A model generated the notes under the pieces. The model saw nothing but the letters and a program-made list of their open reading frames with translations, searched no databases and was not told the origin of the DNA. Positions 10,014 to 21,105 of a DNA stretch of 64,000 nucleotides are shown here, one piece after another (the first letter of the stretch is position 1; every line of letters begins with the position of its first letter). Source of the stretch: Dryomyza anilis (taxonomy: Eukaryota > Arthropoda > Insecta > Diptera > Dryomyzidae); assembly GCA_951804985.1 (NCBI GenBank), contig OX638133.1, forward strand, positions 26,752,963 through 26,816,962. The letters are read 5' to 3'. The translations under genes were made by a program, and so were the position numbers.

Positions 10014-10364
10014 TATAATGGTGATAATAGCTGTATATATAAAATATGATTTGAAATTCTGACAACTTTTGTAATAAGAAATTTAATTAGAATCTGTTTT
10101 TTTTTTCTGGTAGTCAATAAATTCAACAGTTGTCAAATTAGCAATTTCATTTTTTACTACAATAACACTGCTCAACCAAACGAGAAAAAATGTTTGCCAT
10201 GGATATTCCATACATTAGTCCTATATAACTCGCGGTTGCTTATTTTGACTGCATACTGAGTTTATTTTTTTTTCTATTACGTAACGTTTTTTAATAAAAT
10301 TGCTAACGAAATATTAGGCCCTTTACAGCCACTTTTTATAATTAAAATTATACAGTCTCTTATA

Positions 10365-10600
10365 CAACTAGTTTTCCAAAAAATTGTAAACGATATATTT
10401 CTTTCAATTTTTACGACTAATTACAAAATTATTATTGCCAATACTATTATTTCGATCTAAACTCTAAACTCAAAAAATAATGATAAATAAGAAAATAATT
10501 TATGATTATGTAATACATAGTTTCAGCTAACGATGAAAAATACTAACGTTTTTATATCGGTTCTTATTTTTAAAATATGCCATATCAACACAATTTCCGT
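10365..10600 (+). repeat. Unclassified repeat, paralogous to 53.5-54.0 kb
   Basis: Shares order and wording with 53500-53995: TTTCTTTCAATT..ACGACTAATT, GATCTAAACTCTAAACTCA, AATGATAAATAAGA, TATGATTATG and ACTAACGTTTTTATATCGGTTCTT. The second copy is interrupted by a truncated SINE. Identity unknown. Confidence 0.6.
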
Positions 10601-10750
10601 TAAAAACTGCTAAATTTTAAAATGTTTCTATATATATTTTACAACAAATTACTGAAAAATAGCCATTTTTCACTCAAATTTTTCTTAAGAACGACACGTA
10701 ATAGGAAAAAATCTGAGTTTGCACTAAGAATAAGCATAATTTAGATAATA

Positions 10751-12110
10751 TTGTCACTATCATGCCAAATCATGCCGCGGTAGTTCAGTGGTTAGTGCGA
10801 TAGACTGCGAGCCGAAAGGTACCCGGTTTAAGCCTGGACTGGGGCTAACAACATCTTTTCATAGAAACATTTTTTTATACCGCGCTACCTCTCGGCAGTA
10901 AATGGCAAACCTCCGAGAGTAAAAACATTACCTATGAAAAGCTCTCACCCGCCGTTCGGATTCGGCAATAAACTGTAGGTCCCACCACTTTGAGTACAAA
11001 TATAACACGCACAGGTCAAAATGGTGAGAGAGCTCGGCCGAAGTTCTATACAGGACTGTAGCGCCAAACTATTATTATTATTATATCATGCCAAAGGGGC
11101 GAATGTGCATTTTTAAAAATGTTGGTAAATCAAATTTTAAAGTTTGAAGTGCTTTAAAAATTAGACAAATTTATTTTTTTTTTAATTTTTTTCTATTATT
11201 TTAGTTTATTCGTCAATTATTATAACGCATATAAAATAGCTTTAAATTTTGACAACCTACTGAATTATAAATACGGATTTTGTGAGGCTATATCCTGACC
11301 AAAACGCAAATATTTTTGATTATTATGCTATAACTTTTTATTAGCGCAAAATAAAATAGTAATGAGGAAGCATTAATTGTTTGTTTTTAAAGCACCTATC
11401 GATTGGCATAATTAATTAAAAATATTTTATCCAACATTAATTTGCCATTTGTTATTTGCAGGAAAAAATGTTTGGCAAAATATTTTGAAATAATGATGCA
11501 GTTCGATAGGTGCTTTAAAAACAAACAATTAATACCTTTACACCACTATTTTATCTTGCATCAATAAAAAATAAATGCAAAAAAACGAAGAAATTGGAAA
11601 AATTGAACATCTTGTCATGCCAAAAGGGCGAAACTTTTCGTTTTTTCGCCATAACTCTTTAATGGTACAAGATAAAATAGCGGTGAATGTGTATTAATTG
11701 TTTGTTTTTAATGTACCTATTGAACTGCATCATTATTTAAAAATATTTTGCCAAACATTTTTTCCTGCAAATAACAAATGGCATATTAATGTTTGGCAAC
11801 ATATTTTTAATTAATGATGCAGAACGATAGGTGCTTTGAATACAAACAATAAATGCCCTGACACTACTATTTTATCTTATTCCAATAAAAAGTTATGGCG
11901 AAAAAACGAAAAAATTCGCCCTTTTGGCATGACAAGATTTTCAATTTTTCAAATACGCCATTTTGGTTTTGTCTTTTGTGGCTAGAAATATCCAACAAAA
12001 TGACACGCGATTTTGGCACAGCATACTTGAGGATAAACCACATTCAAAAATGTAAAAAAAACGCAAATGACAAAAGTTGCACATTCGCCCCTTTGGCATG
12101 ATAGTGACGA
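10751..12110. mobile_element. Family-A foldback element, copy 3, split by SINE
   Basis: Ends TTGTCACTATCATGCCAAA and TTTGGCATGATAGTGACGA, flanked by TA (10749-10750 and 12111-12112). The SINE at 10771-11086 divides the left terminus and is bordered by a duplicated TATCATGCCAAA. Without it the element is about 1.03 kb, the same as copy 1. The same nested palindromes fill the interior. Confidence 0.8.
10771..11086 (+). mobile_element. tRNA-derived SINE, copy b (full length)
   Basis: Head CCGCGGTAGTTCAGTGGTTA and B box GGTTTAAGCC, then the same body as copy a, with a TTA-repeat tail (11066-11083). It is inserted in the left inverted repeat of family-A copy 3. TATCATGCCAAA is present on both sides, a target duplication of about 12 bp that is unusually easy to see because it lies in a known terminus. 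Confidence 0.85.
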
Positions 12111-12112
12111 TA

Positions 12113-12750
12113 TTATATTTTCCGATTACTGTCATTAGTATTTTTTATTGAAAATTGATGATATGAAAGAGTACCAAAATTGTTCCTTGGGCATATTTTA
12201 AAAACTGGATCAAATGTCAGTAATTTTGATAGTTAGTTTGGACTATGGTCTAGATAACCATACATTTTTTTTTTTTATTAAATTCTAAATTATAAACTTG
12301 AATACATTTTTTATTGTACATAAAGAAAATTAATGCTTGTTCAAATTTAAAATAAGATTTTTTTTTTTATTTCTAAGTAGATTCTGGGAAAGACTATTCT
12401 CGAGAAGAATCCATTTCCTGATAATTTTATGTGGAAGAATTGTATATTGCCCAGAGAAAAAATTACATCTGTCTATCTTCGGGATATATTGTTTTTGAAA
12501 TGAATTATATACGAGAAGAATTGACGAGCCCGTTCTGAAAAAGTGCTATGAAAACGAAGACAGGTTTAGTATAACCTGAATCACAAACACTCAATAGTAG
12601 AACAAATTGGAACAAATGTGCTTTCCAATCTTAATAGGAGATGCGCTTTACATAAATTTACACAAATACAAATATAAAAGTATTAAAAAAACAGTAAATA
12701 ATTTGAAATGAACGAGTTTAATAGTGGGTCGAATCATACTATAAAAAAGA
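12113..12750. other. AT-rich intergenic DNA, no gene recognised
   Basis: Nothing coding. 12385-12530 contains several GAGAAGAATT/GGAAGAATTG motifs reminiscent of the 17-19 kb minisatellite, but too few to call. Confidence 0.45.
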
Positions 12751-13399
12751 CTACCATTCAGTGATGCCAACTGAAGGGGAATCCCCAATTTGTGGTTTTA
12801 GTCTTAGCGGGTAATCGGGGAGTGGTCCACTTTTGGCAGGGAATTTCAAATTAGGATCTATTACATTTTCTACATTTTTAAGGGTTGGAATAGGGAGTGT
12901 GAAAATTTCAAAACAATAGTTTTTACTTTTAGATTCGATATCTGAGTACAATAAATAATTTTTAAACTGAATTTGAACAGCTTGCTTTGACTTCAACAAT
13001 TCGTTTGGAAAGTAATAAATTCATAACCGTATGTTTAGAATTTTGCAGGTAAAATCGGATTCGATCGAAAACTGGAACATACCTCTATATTTCAATAATG
13101 TGAGAGATCGTAATTTGGCTCTTAATAAACACAATCTATTAAATACAATTTCTAGATCTAGATAAATTACTTTAACATTTTTTGAATGTATCTGTTGTTT
13201 GTTTTTCAAAAAGGGATAAATTTTTACTTAATGTAAGATCTTTTTTTACATGCCCCTTAATAGTTGAAAAAATATTGTTTTTCAGTATTTTAAAGATTGC
13301 GATTATTGGGAATTTAAAATTACGAAACTAAACATATCAATGACAAAAATGTATTAAAAAATGATCAAAATTTAAAAAATTTTCAAAAATAATATATAT

Positions 13400-14130
13400 T
13401 GTTACGAAAAAATGTAATTTGCCCCATAGAGCAAGCATTCAGCTATAATAAATAAGACGCAAGACAATTCAGCGCACTAAGCTATGTGTTAGAAAGAGAC
13501 GGAAGATCATACAGAGCACTGCGCAATGTGCGAGTGAAGAGATGGAAGATCAGCACATTAAAACACATGAGTGCGAATGAGATGCCAATAACATTCGTCA
13601 TTCACGAAACGAGTAGATGGTTCTCGAAACAAGTCGAAGCTTATCGAAACGTGTCGAACTGATGCCTGTCGTATAAAGGGTTTTTCAAGGGTTTTTCAAC
13701 AGGGACGCTACAAAAGTAGAGCGACAGGGACAGCAAACGACGCCATATTTCTTGCCGCTCTTTTGACATTTCTCTTCAGTAAGGTTTGCCATTTCATAAT
13801 GGAAAGATATACGAGCCAACCAAAAGTCGAAATTATTAAAATTAATACCGAAATTCGAATTCGTATATCTTTCCATCATGAAATGACAAACCTTACTGAA
13901 GAGAAATGTCAAAAGAGCGCCAAGAAATATGGCGTCGTTTGCTGTCCCCGTCGCTCTACTTTTGTAGCGTCCCTGTTAAAAAAAAACCCTTTATAAGGCC
14001 GCCGCATCTGAGGCACAGCACTTCAGTAGTGATTGGAAAGTGGTCAAGTGCATCTCGTGTAACAACAATGTCAAATTAAATAGTGGACATTCAGCAGTTG
14101 TTAGAATTTGTTATTAGTAAAGTTGTTTAT
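13400..14130 (+). mobile_element. Possible solo LTR fragment (TGTTACG...)
   Basis: Begins TGTTACGAAAAAATG, the usual start of insect gypsy-type LTRs. It becomes less AT-rich and, ignoring the MITE at 13676-13990, reads GTATATAAGGCCGCCGC (a strong TATA box with a GC-rich start region), followed by ACTTCAGTAGTGATTGG. This architecture is that of an LTR promoter. I could not find a convincing CA terminus or flanking duplication, so the right boundary and the identification remain tentative. Confidence 0.3.
13676..13990. mobile_element. Family-B foldback MITE, copy 2
   Basis: 315 bp. Left AAGGGTTTTTCAAGGGTTTT (a partial double terminus), right ...AAAAACCCTT, flanked by TA (13674-13675 and 13991-13992). 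The restored flank reads GTATATAAGG, so the insertion split a TATA box-like sequence. Near-identical long arms overlap almost completely; open frames on both strands are the two arms of the palindrome. Confidence 0.85.
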
Positions 14131-14189
14131 AGCCGCGGTAGCTCAGTGGTTAGTGCGTTGGACTGCGAGCCGAAAGATCCCCGGTTCAA
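14131..14189 (+). mobile_element. SINE head only (tRNA-like, 59 bp), copy c
   Basis: AGCCGCGGTAGCTCAGTGG through the B box GGTTCA, then an abrupt change to AT-rich DNA. Contains the A box and most of the B box, but neither the SINE body nor the tail. A 3'-truncated copy is unexpected for ordinary SINE retroposition, which loses the 5' end; a later deletion or template switch is likely. Confidence 0.75.
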
Positions 14190-14929
14190 TAACAAATAAT
14201 TTTTCTCAATTTATAATGGCTGATTAAATGTCATTCGAAAAATAGAGAAATCAAGAAATAAAAAAAAAACATATTAAATGAATAACATATTGCGTAATAT
14301 TTGTTCTATGGATTATTTAAATTTTTATTAAAAATTTAGTAAAACACTATTTATTTTTAGTGTATTTAAATTACATTTGTGTGGGAAATTTTGCTAAGAA
14401 TATCGGAGAAAATGAAATTATGAGTTGGCATCACTGCTACCATTGCACAGTGGGTCAGGAGACACTTTTGCGTCACCTAAATCTGTAACTTGTGTTGTAT
14501 AAGATATAAATGGACAACATTTCGTATATGGTTAGCTGATAGATTTATCTAGCTTTTATAAATGGGCGAATTTGGGCGAATTTGTCACTTTTCACTAATG
14601 AAAGTTTAATCTATATATATAAAACTCTTGGTCCGACTGTCAGTCTGTCTGTCTGTTTGTTCCAGCATCACGTCTAAACCGCTGAACCGATTTAACTCAA
14701 ATTTTGCACCAGGATACTATGGAGTCCGGAGGATGTCATAGACTATATATGGGCGAGATTGGACAAAGGGGCGCTAAGAAGATGAAACAAAAAACTCAAA
14801 TACAAAAAAAAAAATACAAAAGCAAAAATGCAAAAACAAAAACAAAAGCAAAAATTAAACACAAAAGTAAAAGCACAAAACTTAAGCAATAACTCAAAAA
14901 CAACGGAAAAATAAAAAAGGATAGAAAAC

Positions 14930-15335
14930 AATATCAACCACATTAAAATTCACCACACTAAAATTCACCACATTAAAACTCATCACACTAAAATTCACCA
15001 CACTAAAATTCACCACATTAAAACTCACCACACTAAAATTCACCACACTAAAACTCACCACAATTAAACTAACCACACTAAAACTCACCACACTCAAATT
15101 TACCCACATAAACTGTCCACACTAAAATTCACCACACTAAAACTCACCACAATTAAACTCACCACACTAAAATTCACCACACTCAAATTCACCCACTTAA
15201 ACTGACCACACTAAAATTCACCACACTTAAATTGAACACACTAAAACACACAACAATAAAATTCTCTGCACTTAAACTCACCACACTAAAATCCACCACA
15301 CTAAAACTCACCACACTAAAACTCACCACAATAAA
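14930..15335 (+). repeat. 15-bp minisatellite inside Helitron 1
   Basis: About 27 degenerate units of the type CACCACACTAAAACT. The same minisatellite with more units lies at the same place in Helitron copy 2. Confidence 0.9.
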
Positions 15336-15420
15336 ACTTCTACTGGGAAAAACTCTACGGGGAAAATTCTACGGGAAAGAATTCTACTGGGAAGAATTCT
15401 ACGGGGAAGCACAGTCTGAG
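15336..15420 (+). repeat. 15-bp minisatellite, GGGAAGAATTCTAC type
   Basis: About five units related to AATTCTACGGGGAAG, directly following the CACCACAC repeats. Their reverse complement resembles the unit that fills 17.3-19.7 kb. Confidence 0.8.
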
Positions 15421-15687
15421 AAAGAATTGTATATGAGAACAGTTGTTTTAGTGGAGAATTATTTTGGTTTTGGTTACTACATTTATAAAACCAATAAAAA
15501 ATACTTCCACGGGTCCCTGATATAAATAATAAAAATGTTATTTATATTAATAAAAATGCTCCATAACCTTGCATTCACAAAATCTTTGCACGAGTCGTGT
15601 ACGGGACCAGCTAGTTATATTATATATGCCTGTAACTTATGTATTTTAAGAGATAAATAGAGGCAAATTTGGGATTTTAAATAAATT

Positions 15688-15856
15688 TTTTAATTTCAAT
15701 TTTTGTTAATTTCAATTAGTTCACTGAACAATTAAATTTTATATAAAATAAAAAATTTACAAACATAGAGTAAATCTTTATGTTTGTAAATTTTTTATTT
15801 CATATTATATTTAATTGTTCAGTGAACTAATTGAAATTAACAAAAATTCAATTAAA
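15688..15856. repeat. Near-perfect palindrome (foldback, ~78-bp arms)
   Basis: The left arm (15688-15766) contains GTTAATTTCAATTAGTTCAC, and the right arm (15780-15856) carries its complement. The loop is about 13 bases. The arms differ at only a few positions. This is a hairpin-forming miniature element or the remains of one. No target duplication could be assigned. Confidence 0.8.
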
Positions 15857-15999
15857 AATACAAAAATCTTATTCATATATAACTAAAATAATCAACTTTT
15901 CCTCATTTCCAACAATTAGTCAGTGTCACTTTTCTTTTAAATGGTATATACGAGTATAAAACAAAACATGTCACTGACAGTTGACAGCTGAATGTCTTT

Positions 16000-17090
16000 T
16001 TTGTAAGTTATACGAAAAGGTCTCAAAAAGCAAGCAATGCTGCCGAAATTGTTAATAAACACGCAAAAAAGAACCCTGCGGAAGGTAACTTTCTAACAAA
16101 CATTTAGTATATCTAACTTTATACAAAACAATATCCAAATGCAAACAAAAATCAGCTACAAACAAAAACCAGAAAAAAAGTTGAACTGCTCTTTAGGCCT
16201 GCACATCCACTTTAAGTGTGGAATCATGTTCACCTCCCCAGGATGCCAACAAAGCCTAAAAAGGGCGGTAAGTAGTCTAAGCAACTTGTTAACTTGACGC
16301 ACAAAACCCTCAAAGTCACGCCATATGTTTGCCAATATGGCAGAACATAGACCCCGAGAAGGCAGCACATCAAAAAGCCATTTGGCCCCGGCAACGGCAA
16401 TGGCAACGACATCAATAAAGTTACCTTTCATGATCAGGCGTGCAAAATTTCCATGCAAAAATAATATAGATTTTTTTGTTTTTGTTTGATATTGGTATGA
16501 GGCATTCTATTAAATTAGCCTCTTACAATAAAATATGCCTTGGAACATGTCTAGCAGGCTGGCTGTTTTATGCGCAGCTTATTGTCTGGCAAATAAAATT
16601 AATTTTATACCTTCTAAAGAGAGGGATACAGCGCAGATTTGCATATTTTGCAAAATTGGTATAATATAACATTCTTTTCTTTATAGCTACATTAAAAATA
16701 AAAAAAAAGAAAGAAAAAACCTTCTGCATTTTATGTTTATTTTATTAACTTTGTACAAAATTTGACTGCTTTCATATCACATTTCCATTTTTTTTCTGGT
16801 CCCCATTATTGTCATCTTTATGTCCATGAAAATATTTTGAAAATTATACCATTATTTTTTTGCAAAACAACGAACCAGCCAGCACAACATTGACGCAACA
16901 GTGACTCAAAATAAGCAAAATGTCAGCAGTGACAGACAAGCTGTCAGCGGCAATAAAATCCGGCAAGAGCAGCAACAACAACAAAATTATCATATCACAT
17001 CATTTCATAATGTTGACAACGAGTCAAACGAATTTGTGAGACAAGTTGAAGGACTGTTTGGGTCTATGGCATTATTTAAATAAATCAGTG
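16000..17090. other. Unique gene-like block, gene not established
   Basis: Less AT-rich than its surroundings and free of the window's repeats. On the plus strand, ATG at 16038 opens MLPKLLINTQKRTLRK followed by AAG|GTAACT, a plausible 5' splice site. A frame at 16476-16664 reads MRHSIKLASYNKICLGTCLA and continues into a hydrophobic span like a membrane segment. A frame at 16901-17083 is rich in Q and N. On the minus strand 16156-16458 is open for 100 residues (MKGNFIDVVAIAVAGAKWLF). No family is recognised, and the frames conflict in strand and phase, so at most some are exons. It could equally be a conserved non-coding or pseudogene region. Confidence 0.25.
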
Positions 17091-17339
17091 GAAACATGAT
17101 GCGCCCGCAGAAGAGTGATGGAAATGTGTGGCATCATTAGTAATACAACGTATGCAAAATACAGAAAATCTGTGAAATTTGTGATTTCAAAGTGTTTAAA
17201 TAGTGTGAAAAGTGTGAAAACTTTGACGAAAAGTAATATGTGTCAAAATGAGTGGCAAACATTCAGAAACAATGTATAAAACATAAGAAACTAATTATAC
17301 AATTTAGAAAATAATAATAAAAAAATTTTACGAACAAAT
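17091..17339. other. AT-rich spacer, nothing recognised
   Basis: No coding, RNA or repeat signal seen. Confidence 0.5.
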
Positions 17340-19760
17340 TTAAAATTTGTCCGACAATTCTACCCATTAAAATTGAATACTCGAAAAAATCTCTTCCCAA
17401 AATGTCTTCCCCGAGACAAATCTTACTTGGTTTGTTCTTTCACGAATCAATTTTTACACGGGCAATTCATCTCCGAAGGGCGAAAATTTAAGACCTACTC
17501 AATTATACTTCAAAAAAATTCTTTACCAGGACAATTCTCACAGAACAATATTTCCACAAAACAAATCTTTACCGGGAAATAATTGCACGAGATAACTCAG
17601 ATAATTGTTCACGACTTAATTACTTTCCGAATGATTCCTCCACGAAACAATTCATACCGCGACAATTTTTCTCCCGAAAAATGCATCCACGAGACAACTC
17701 CTATCCGGAGAATTTTTCCCAGAGACAAATTTTATCCGAGTTGATTAATCTTGAAAACTTTATTCTTTATATGACAATTTTTCAACAAGACAAGTACTTC
17801 CCGAACATTTCTCCACTGTCTTCACCGAGACAAATCTTCCTATTCTTTCACGAAGCAATTCATTCAAGGGGAAATTCATCTCCGAACAATTTATCCGCTA
17901 GTAAATTATTGCGGGAGAAAATATAAGCCCTAGTTAATTATGCTTCAAAACCATTCTTCCCCAGACAATTCTTTAATAGGACATTTTCTCATAGAACAAT
18001 ATTTCTACAAGTTAATTCTATAACAGACAATAGTTGCACAAGAAAATTCAGAGAATTTTTCACGATCTACGACACAATTCATTCCGAGACAAATCCTCAT
18101 CGAAGAATTTTTCCCAGAGACAAATTTTCCCCGAGTCAATTAGTCTCCAAAACAATTCTTCACCTGACAATTTTTCAATGAAACATAACAAACTCAAACA
18201 TTTCCAATTATTCCCCGGACATTTCATTAAAAAGCATTCTTCAACAAGACAAATCTTTCCGGTCCAATTCATCGCCGATTAAATCTTCACCATTTCGATT
18301 ATTCCTCTAGACATTTTTAATCTTCAAGACATTTCATCCCCGGACTATTCTTCTACGAGACACATCCATCCCAGACAATTTTACCACGAGACAATTCTCC
18401 TTAGACAAATCATTTTCGAAAAATTCTGCCCCATAATAATTTTCGTAAACAACATTATTCCGGTAAAATTCATCGCCGATTAATTCTTCACCATTTCGAT
18501 TATTCCCCTAGACAATTTTTTTCGCCTCAAATATTCTTTGAGAGAATTCTTTTTCAATCAATAGTCTATTGGTTTTTGATAAAATTTTTAACCGAATCAA
18601 TTAATCTTCAAGACATTTCATCCCCGTACTATTCTTCTACGAGACACTTCCATCCCAGGCAATTTTACCACGAGACAATTCTCCTTAGACAATTCTCCTT
18701 AGACAAATCATTTTCAAAAAATTATGCCCCATAATAATTTTCCTAAACAACATTATTCCGGTACAATTCATCGCCGATAAATTCTTCACCATTTCGATTA
18801 TTCCCCTAGACAACTTTTTTCGCGTCAAATATTCTTTCAGAGAATTCTTTTTCAATCAATAGTCTATTGGTTTTTGATAAAATTTTTACCCGAATCAATT
18901 AATCTTCAAGACATTACATCCCCGGACTATTCTTCTATGAGACACTTCCATCCCAGACAATTTTACCACGAGACAATTCTCCTTAGACAATTCTCCTTAG
19001 ACAAATCAGTTTCGAAAAATTCGGCCCCATAATAATTTTCCTAAACAATTCTTTCTGGTACAATTCTTCTCCTGCTGCGTTTCGAGTATTCCCTATACAA
19101 TTTTTCTCTGAGTCAAATATTTATAGAGAAAATTATTTTCCAATCAAGAGTCTATTGCTCCCCAAGATAATTTTAATCCGAATCAATTAATCATCAAGAC
19201 AATTCTTCTCCGGACAATTCTTCTATTAAACACAGCCATTTCAAACAATTTATCACGAGACAATTCTTCGCCAGACAATTATTACATGAGAAAATTAATC
19301 CCGTACAATTAATCCATGAAACAATTCTTCCCCAGACAAATCCTTTCTAAAAAAATTCTGCCCCGTAATAATTATTTTCCTAGACATTATTTCTCCAAAG
19401 CACTATTAAAATACATAATTATTTCATGGACATTATTTCATTCACCAATAATTCTTGCCCGAGTCAATTATTTCCCGAAACATTTTTGTTCAGCCTATAT
19501 TATTCTCCAAGACAATTCTTCCTCCGACCACTCTTCAACGAGAAAATTTATTTTCTGAAAATTCTTCTCTGCTAAATTCTCACACGTAAAAAAATATTTT
19601 GAACAATTCATTTACGGGACAATTCTTCCCTTCCGAATTCTTTTCCAAGCAATTCTTCTCAGAACAATGGTTCCCCGAAAAATTCTTCCCCTAGACAATT
19701 CTTTCCCAACGAATCGTATTTTTCCGTGGGATGTATTGTAACGAGGAAGAATTGTGCGGA
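17340..19760. repeat. 2.4-kb degenerate ~15-bp minisatellite
   Basis: Built from diverged units of the form GACAATTCTTCCCCGA (CGAGACAATTCTTC and similar). The complement, GGGGAAGAATTGTC, resembles the GGGAAGAATTCTAC units at the end of both Helitrons. Open frames of 60-80 codons here (rich in S, F, Q, N, R) are the repeat translated and are not genes. Confidence 0.8.
18319..19060. repeat. ~297-bp higher-order repeat within the minisatellite
   Basis: AATCTTCAAGACATTTCATC followed by CCGGACTATTCTTCTACGAG recurs near 18319, 18603 and 18900. AATCAATAGTCTATTGG recurs twice. The copies share the same pattern of unit variants, showing that blocks of about 20 units were duplicated together. Confidence 0.75.
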
Positions 19761-19888
19761 AAAGTATAAAAAATAATGGTCTCTGGGAAGATTAATTGGA
19801 GGGAAGAATAGTTTGGAGAATAGTGATCGAAGAAGGTATGGATCCCTCCCTAAATACGAACTACAAATGGCCCAAAATTAAACGGAAT

Positions 19889-20290
19889 AAGTGGTTCTCT
19901 GAACTGTTATGTCGTTTCATAGTGTCAAATCTAGAAGGCTTCAATCTATATCTTATTTAAAACAGTTTGATGTGTCCCAATACAAAATGTCTGTCATTTC
20001 AGGAATATTCCAAGGCATAAACACAAATAAATGGAAGTGTATGACAGATTATCAAATTTTATATGTGGCCCAAAAAGAAATAGTAAGTGGTTCTCTGTTT
20101 CATTGTCAAGTCGTTTTATAAAATCAAAAGTAGAAGGGTTAAATCTATATCAAAGTTAGAATAGTTTGGTGTGTCTCAATATCAAATTTCTGACATTTTT
20201 TCAGGAATATTTCCGGCATGCACACAAATAAACGGAAGTGAAAAACAGATTATCAAATGAAAATGAAATTTTATATAATTTTAAAGATAT
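19889..20290 (+). repeat. ~204-bp tandem duplication, unclassified
   Basis: AGTGGTTCTCTG (19889 and 20093) opens two diverged copies containing GTGTC.CAATA, TCAGGAATATT and ACACAAATAAA.GGAAGTG, ending ACAGATTATCAAAT. Similar phrases occur at 33490-33530 and 34400-34440, so this is a dispersed family. Confidence 0.7.
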
Positions 20291-20392
20291 ATTTTCGGCA
20301 TATTTCGGGAACGGGCAAAAAGAGATTATTGTTAATAAAAACACCGTCTTTATCCACATGAAATCTACCGAAAAAAAGTTTTCAAAACACTA

Positions 20393-20612
20393 CACCCAGA
20401 AAAAAATACTATATTAATAATAGTATTTTACTATTAAAAATAGTCAATAGGATCAATTATTATTTTAATCGTAAAATACCATTAAATACTAGAAAATATC
20501 ATGACATTGCCATTGGATTTATATGAAAATATTTATTTTTTGTATACTATTAAATCATTAATTGTTCTATTGACCAATTTTAATGGGATTTGAGGGAATT
20601 TTTTTCTGGGTG
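20393..20612 (+). mobile_element. Family-C MITE (220 bp), copy 1
   Basis: Inverted termini CACCCAGAAAAAAAT and ATTTTTTTCTGGGTG, flanked by TA (20391-20392 and 20613-20614). The interior is TA-rich with CCATTAAATACTAGAAAATA and a TTTTAATGGGATTTGAGGGA subterminal block. No coding. A TA duplication again points to Tc1/mariner-type mobilisation. Confidence 0.85.
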
Positions 20613-20614
20613 TA

Positions 20615-21105
20615 GACAATGCCCAAAAAATTGACTAGGGGTATATATGATGACAATACAAGTGACAACCAAATAAAGCAGTTCCATTGTAAATTTTTGA
20701 AGACTTTTCGATTTAACCGAATGTAGTTAGTTGTTACAACAAACTCTTTTTCTTCCAAACTCCTGCCAAAGGACATTTTCTAAAAGCTAGACTAGTATAA
20801 ATAAAAATCATTAAAATATAGATGCTCCTCCAGATGAGACTAGTTTATTTTCTAATTAAAAAAATCTAATTAAATGAAATGAAATACTTAGCTTTATTAT
20901 AGAAATTCTAAACATATAATAAAACTGCTACCACTATTCTCTTTATTACCACATGTCTTTAATTATAATCATCATAATTATGTAATTAAAAATGTCGCTC
21001 TACTTGGTCAAACTACGTACAACTTTCGAATAATTGCAACTGTCATGTGGGTATATTTTATAAGGCTATTGGGGATTTCTGACGACAACGTACAACCCAT
21101 TAATT
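20615..21105. other. AT-rich intergenic DNA, no gene recognised
   Basis: Nothing coding recognised. Confidence 0.5.

Larger units (their letters stand above)
12759..14436. mobile_element. hAT-type element with 8-bp target duplication
   Basis: 1678 bp. Termini CAGTGATGCCAACT and AGTTGGCATCACTG are exact 14-bp inverted repeats of the CAGTG..GCCAACT form common in insect hAT elements. Both sides carry the 8-bp duplication CTACCATT (12751-12758 and 14437-14444), the hAT hallmark. No transposase frame is present, so it is non-autonomous. It has itself been invaded by an LTR-like segment, a family-B MITE and the head of a SINE. Confidence 0.85.
14610..15614 (+). mobile_element. Helitron, non-autonomous, copy 1
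   Basis: 1005 bp. Starts TCTATATATATAAAACTC after A and ends CCAGCTAG before T, as expected for Helitrons (A|TC...CTRR|T). A hairpin GCACGA/TCGTGT (15588-15600) lies 11 bases before the CTAG end. The 5' region has the insect Helitron block CCGCTGAACCGATTT (14679-14693). The middle is low-complexity and minisatellite DNA. No Rep/helicase coding. Confidence 0.85.

Noticed and set aside
3461..12101. A shared 68-92 residue frame (start MAKKRKDSPFWHD) in family-A copies at 3461, 11895 and 31796
   Set aside because: It runs across the inverted terminus, is on the arm of a palindrome, and is similar only because the element copies are similar; copy 2 has it broken. No evidence of selection on protein.
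13685..13996. Frames beginning MTFLFSKVCHFMMERYT and AARNMA-type frames in several places
   Set aside because: They lie in the arms of family-B MITEs and appear in mirror-image on both strands.
18034..19558. Several 70-82 codon frames at 17.4-19.6 kb
   Set aside because: They follow the 15-bp minisatellite, which is divisible by three and therefore stays open by chance.
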